A DNA stretch of 64,000 nucleotides from Clostridiales bacterium (lineage in GTDB: Bacteria > Bacillota > Clostridia > Lachnospirales > Lachnospiraceae). Made by a program: the position numbers and the translations under genes. The notes beneath the pieces are model-generated. The model saw only the letters and a program-made list of their open reading frames with translations. It did no database searches and was not told where the DNA came from. The stretch covers positions 1 through 64,000 of the forward strand of contig JAJBUA010000031.1 of NCBI GenBank assembly GCA_020860565.1. Reading direction: 5' to 3'. Of the stretch, positions 60,778 to 64,000 are shown in pieces (within the stretch, counting starts at the first letter, position 1; every line of letters starts with the position of its first letter).

Positions 60778-62793
60778 ATGCATGATTATCTTCCTATATG
60801 CCGTGAAGATATGCAGAAGCGCGGATGGGAGCAATGTGATTTTGTCTATATATCCGGTGATGCGTATGTGGATCATCCGTCTTTTGGACCGGCGATCATC
60901 TGCCGGCTGCTGGAGGCGCATGGTTATAAGGTAGGTATCATCGCTCAGCCGGACTGGAAGAAACGGGAAAGTATCCAGATCCTGGGAGCGCCCCGGCTGG
61001 CTTTCCTGGTGTCTGCCGGCAACATGGATTCGATGGTCAATCACTATTCCGTCTCGAAAAGACGCCGGAAAACGGATTCCTACACACCGGGAGGCGTGAT
61101 GGGACGGCGTCCGGATTATGCGACGGTTGTGTACTGCAATCTGATCCGTTCTGTTTATAAAGACGCGGCCATCGTAATCGGCGGCATCGAGGCCAGTCTG
61201 CGCCGGCTGGCTCACTATGATTACTGGTCGGATAAAGTGAAACGCTCCATTCTGCTGGATTCTCAGGCGGACCTGATTTCCTATGGGATGGGAGAGCATT
61301 CGATCGTAGAGATCGCGGAAGCGCTGGATGCCGGACTGTCGATCCGGGATATTACGTATATTGACGGCACGGTGTATCGTACCCGTTCGCTGGACAGTGT
61401 TTATGATTATACGCTTCTTCCTGATTTTGAGGAGCTGCGGGAAAGCCGCAGAAAATATGCCGAGAGTTTCCGCATCCAGTATCAGAATACGGATCCCTTT
61501 TCCGGGAAGCGGCTGGTCGAGCCGTACGGCGGCAAGGAATATATTGTGCAGAATCCTCCGGCAAAGCCGCTGACGACCTTTGAGATGGATGAAGTCTACG
61601 GCCTGCCTTATATGAGAAACAGTCATCCGGTTTATGACCGGGACGGAGGCGTGCCGGCGGTTCAGGAAATTAAATTCAGCCTCATCAGCAGCCGCGGCTG
61701 CTTTGGCGCGTGCAGCTTCTGTGCACTGACCTTTCATCAGGGGCGTATTATCCAGTCAAGGAGCCATGAATCGCTGATTGAGGAAGCGAAGCTGCTGACG
61801 CAGGATGCGGATTTTAAGGGTTATATCCATGATGTGGGCGGTCCGACCGCTAATTTCCGCTTTCCCGCCTGTGAAAAGCAGCTGGAAAAAGGAGCCTGCC
61901 CAAACCGGCAGTGCCTTTTCCCGAAGCCATGTAAAAATCTGCGCGCCGATCATACCGATTACCGCGAGCTGTTACAAAAGCTTCGCGCACTGCCCGGGGT
62001 GAAAAAGGTATTTATCCGCTCCGGCATCCGGTTTGATTATCTGCTTGCTGATAAAGACCGCAGATTTTTACGGGAATTGTGTGAGTATCACGTCAGCGGA
62101 CAGCTGAAGGTAGCGCCGGAGCATGTCTCAGACGCTGTTCTTTCGAAAATGGGGAAACCGGAAAATGCTGTATACCGGAAATTCGTCAGAGAGTATCAGG
62201 AGATGAACCGGAAACTGGGCAAGGATCAGTATCTGGTGCCCTATCTGATGTCGTCGCATCCGGGTTCTTCGTTGAAGGAGGCCGTTGAGCTGGCGGAATA
62301 TCTGCGCGACCTGGGATATATGCCGGAACAGGTGCAGGATTTTTATCCGACGCCTTCTACGATATCGACATGTATGTATTATACCGGACTGGATCCCAGA
62401 ACGATGGAACCGGTCTATGTACCGGTAAATCCACATGAAAAGGCGATGCAGCGTGCGCTGATCCAGTATCGGGACCCGAAAAATTACGATCTCGTAGAAG
62501 AGGCTCTGCGCAGGGCGGGGCGCACGGACCTGATCGGATACGATAAAAAGTGCCTGATTCGGCCGCGGCGGTCAGCGCAGAGGGAAGAATTCAGAGAGAA
62601 AACCGAAAATGCGAAAAGAAGGAAAAGCCCGGAAAAGTCTGGGGAACCAGTAAAAACTACGAAACGAGAAAAGACAAAAGAATCGGAAAAGACGAAGAAG
62701 CCAGGAAAGACCAGAACGACTGTAAGGGAACAGGTGTCGAGAAGGGAAAAACAAAAACAGAATCCGACGCGAAAGGCAGGAAGAATTTTATGA
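60778..62793 (+). CDS. YgiQ-family radical SAM protein
   Basis: The 671-residue protein matches YgiQ: the N-terminal B12-binding-like part has DVFVYISGDAYVDHPSFG-like sequence (YISGDAYVDHPSFGPAI here) and QPDWKKRESIQILGAP; IVIGGIEASLRRLAHYDYW follows; the radical SAM triad is CFGACSFCAL near residue 310. YgiQ proteins have no settled function. After the family end (about 600) comes a 70-residue tail made largely of Lys, Arg, Glu and Thr, probably disordered. The next gene starts within its stop codon (ATGA). Confidence 0.92.
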   Translation: MHDYLPICREDMQKRGWEQCDFVYISGDAYVDHPSFGPAIICRLLEAHGYKVGIIAQPDWKKRESIQILGAPRLAFLVSAGNMDSMVNHYSVSKRRRKTDSYTPGGVMGRRPDYATVVYCNLIRSVYKDAAIVIGGIEASLRRLAHYDYWSDKVKRSILLDSQADLISYGMGEHSIVEIAEALDAGLSIRDITYIDGTVYRTRSLDSVYDYTLLPDFEELRESRRKYAESFRIQYQNTDPFSGKRLVEPYGGKEYIVQNPPAKPLTTFEMDEVYGLPYMRNSHPVYDRDGGVPAVQEIKFSLISSRGCFGACSFCALTFHQGRIIQSRSHESLIEEAKLLTQDADFKGYIHDVGGPTANFRFPACEKQLEKGACPNRQCLFPKPCKNLRADHTDYRELLQKLRALPGVKKVFIRSGIRFDYLLADKDRRFLRELCEYHVSGQLKVAPEHVSDAVLSKMGKPENAVYRKFVREYQEMNRKLGKDQYLVPYLMSSHPGSSLKEAVELAEYLRDLGYMPEQVQDFYPTPSTISTCMYYTGLDPRTMEPVYVPVNPHEKAMQRALIQYRDPKNYDLVEEALRRAGRTDLIGYDKKCLIRPRRSAQREEFREKTENAKRRKSPEKSGEPVKTTKREKTKESEKTKKPGKTRTTVREQVSRREKQKQNPTRKAGRIL

Positions 62794-63572
62794 AAAAAAC
62801 AGCCATTATTACAGGTGCTTCTTCCGGTATGGGAAGAGAAGCGTTGTTGCAGATTGCGGATCGTTTTGACGGTCTGGAGGAAATATGGGCGATCGCACGC
62901 AGAAAGGACCGGCTGGAAGAACTCTGCGGACAGCTCCCTGTCCATCTGAGGATCTTTGCGCTGGATCTTTCGCAGCCGGAAGCGGTGGAAGAATTGTCTG
63001 CGGCTCTGGAAACATACCGGCCGGATGTGAAAATCCTGGTAAATGCGGCCGGTTTTGGCAAGATTGGGCCGGTGGAGGATATTTCCTCAGAAGATGAATC
63101 CGGTATGATCCGTGTCAACTGTGAAGCCATGTGTGCAGTTACTCACGCGGTGCTTCCCTATATCAGTGACAACAGTCGGATCATTGAATTTGCCTCAGCA
63201 GCGGCGTTTGTGCCGCAGTCCGATTTTGCGGTTTACGCGGCTACGAAAGCATTTGTCTTAAGTTACAGCCGCGCGCTTCATTATGAACTGCGGCCGCGTA
63301 AGATCGCCGTGACCGCGGTATGTCCGGGCCCGGTGCGGACGGAATTTTTTGAGGTTGCGGAGACGAGACATAAGATGGTCGGCTATAAAAGATTCTTTAT
63401 GGCAAATCCGAAAAAGGTTGTCCGGACAGCAATCCGTGACAGCATGATGGGAAAGACGGTCTCGGTGTATGGATGGGCGATGAAACTGTTCTTCCTGTTG
63501 TGTAAGGTGATTCCTCATGATATCCTGTTAGCAGTGATGGCAGATGAAAAACTGACCGGGAGTAATGGATGA
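62790..63572 (+). CDS. short-chain dehydrogenase/reductase
   Basis: The 260-residue SDR has the NAD(P) motif TAIITGASSGMGREAL at residues 4-19, NAAGFGKIG near 88, and the catalytic Ser-Tyr-Lys in FASAAAFVPQSDFAVYAATKAFVLSY, then VCPGPVRTEFF. The arginine pair after the third strand (ARRKDR) suggests NADP preference. A C-terminal hydrophobic segment (about 232-250) could be membrane associated. The start at 62790 follows AGGAAG; a longer frame from 62550 only reads the tail of the YgiQ gene out of frame. The substrate is unknown. Confidence 0.88.
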   Translation: MKKTAIITGASSGMGREALLQIADRFDGLEEIWAIARRKDRLEELCGQLPVHLRIFALDLSQPEAVEELSAALETYRPDVKILVNAAGFGKIGPVEDISSEDESGMIRVNCEAMCAVTHAVLPYISDNSRIIEFASAAAFVPQSDFAVYAATKAFVLSYSRALHYELRPRKIAVTAVCPGPVRTEFFEVAETRHKMVGYKRFFMANPKKVVRTAIRDSMMGKTVSVYGWAMKLFFLLCKVIPHDILLAVMADEKLTGSNG

Positions 63573-64000
63573 TGAAGCACAGAAGATGCAAAAAAGGCGA
63601 ATATGGATACCGGAACCAGCGGAAACGGGACCGACTGCTGATCACGGCTGCGATTGCGGCTGTGATCGCAGGAGAATTGTGGATTCGCAGTGCGGTATCA
63701 GACAGTACGCTGAAGACGCTGCTCACGGTAACGGCGATTCTCACAGTCCTGCCGATGGCCAATATCGCGTCTCCGCTTCTGGCGTCGTGGAAATACCGGA
63801 CCATCGAGAGAGAGTTTTATGAGCGGGTTAAGGCATATGAGGGACAGTTCCGCATCCTGTATGATCTGGTTTTAACGACGAAAGAACAGGTGATCCCGCT
63901 GGATGCAGTGATCGTCCATCCGATGGGAGTATTTGCCTTCTGTATGGATGAAAAACTGGATGGAAAGAAAGCAGAAAAAGGCTTAAACGCGATCTTTACC
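63569..64000 (+). CDS. membrane protein of unknown function, cut by the window end
   Basis: From the double ATG at 63569-63574 an open frame runs to the window edge (144 codons shown). It begins MMKHRRCKKGEYGYRNQRKR, a strongly basic start, followed by two close hydrophobic segments (about 24-40 and 48-70; LLITAAIAAVIAGELW and LLTVTAILTVLPMANIASPLL), then a soluble part with FYERVKAYEGQF. It overlaps the SDR stop by 4 bases (ATGA). I do not recognise the family; a membrane-anchored cytoplasmic domain is likely. Confidence 0.75.
   Translation, partial: MMKHRRCKKGEYGYRNQRKRDRLLITAAIAAVIAGELWIRSAVSDSTLKTLLTVTAILTVLPMANIASPLLASWKYRTIEREFYERVKAYEGQFRILYDLVLTTKEQVIPLDAVIVHPMGVFAFCMDEKLDGKKAEKGLNAIFT

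Noticed and set aside
1..64000. CRISPR arrays, prophage genes, transposases, toxin-antitoxin or known defence systems
   Set aside because: No regularly spaced repeats and no integrase, transposase, phage structural or defence proteins were seen; the gene content is housekeeping, cofactor and sporulation.

Overview
The window is a dense, almost entirely plus-strand stretch of a spore-forming anaerobic Clostridia chromosome. It is most likely a member of the Lachnospiraceae; this placement is an inference from gene content and order, not from a search. Signs are two small acid-soluble spore proteins, a YlbJ-type sporulation membrane protein, PolC-type replicase, LuxS, the order flavoprotein-cmk-ispH-rpsA, the run pyrH-frr-uppS-cdsA-dxr-rseP-ispG-polC, and strong AGGAGG-type ribosome binding sites. 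There is no rRNA, CRISPR array, prophage or complete insertion sequence. This is core chromosome, with novelty mainly in intergenic repeats and in oddities within known families.

Layout. 1-12.8 kb: an OB-fold (SSB-like) gene, luxS, purL, aspartate kinase, a lipoprotein resembling M28 peptidases but without their metal ligands, a BaiN/HI0933 flavoprotein, then cmk-ispH-rpsA. 12.9-23.9 kb: an SASP-like gene followed by a tightly packed cobalamin operon (cbiD, cbiG, a cbiJ-cbiE fusion, cbiT, cbiA, cobU, a P1-family peptidase, cobS, a short CobU-like protein, cbiB, cobD). It covers the middle and late anaerobic B12 steps but lacks cbiL, cbiF, cbiH, cbiC and cbiP, which must lie elsewhere if the pathway is complete. 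23.9-31 kb: a convergent CYTH gene, then the proteostasis block tig-clpP-clpX-lon and engB. 31-36 kb: an envelope operon with an SLH-domain protein, a MacA-like adaptor with a polyglycine tail, and a MacB-like ATPase and permease. 36-48.4 kb: PAP2, a phosphopantetheinyl transferase, and pyrH-frr-uppS-cdsA-dxr-rseP-ispG-polC, joining pyrimidine, ribosome recycling, isoprenoid and phospholipid synthesis to replication. 48.4-49 kb: a large nested inverted repeat and three tRNA genes. 49-54.5 kb: the topoisomerase IV pair and asd. 54.6-64 kb: an SASP, a 49-codon gene with its own promoter and terminator, rsmD, a coiled-coil protein, ylbJ, an RsmF-like methyltransferase, a pseudouridine synthase-HAD fusion, a YgiQ radical SAM protein, an SDR and a membrane protein cut by the window end.

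Most interesting signals: (1) a family of structured intergenic repeats, full at 27905-28048, 49011-49103 and 54896-54984 and truncated at 28049, 39025 and 57645, which repeatedly begins just after a transcription terminator; (2) a 144-bp nested inverted repeat at 48447-48590 between polC and the tRNA promoter; (3) Lon with lysine in place of the Walker A threonine; (4) the degenerate M28-like lipoprotein; (5) the RsuA-HAD fusion, the short CobU paralogue and the P1 peptidase embedded in the B12 operon; (6) a tRNA cluster whose three members all have C at the wobble position.
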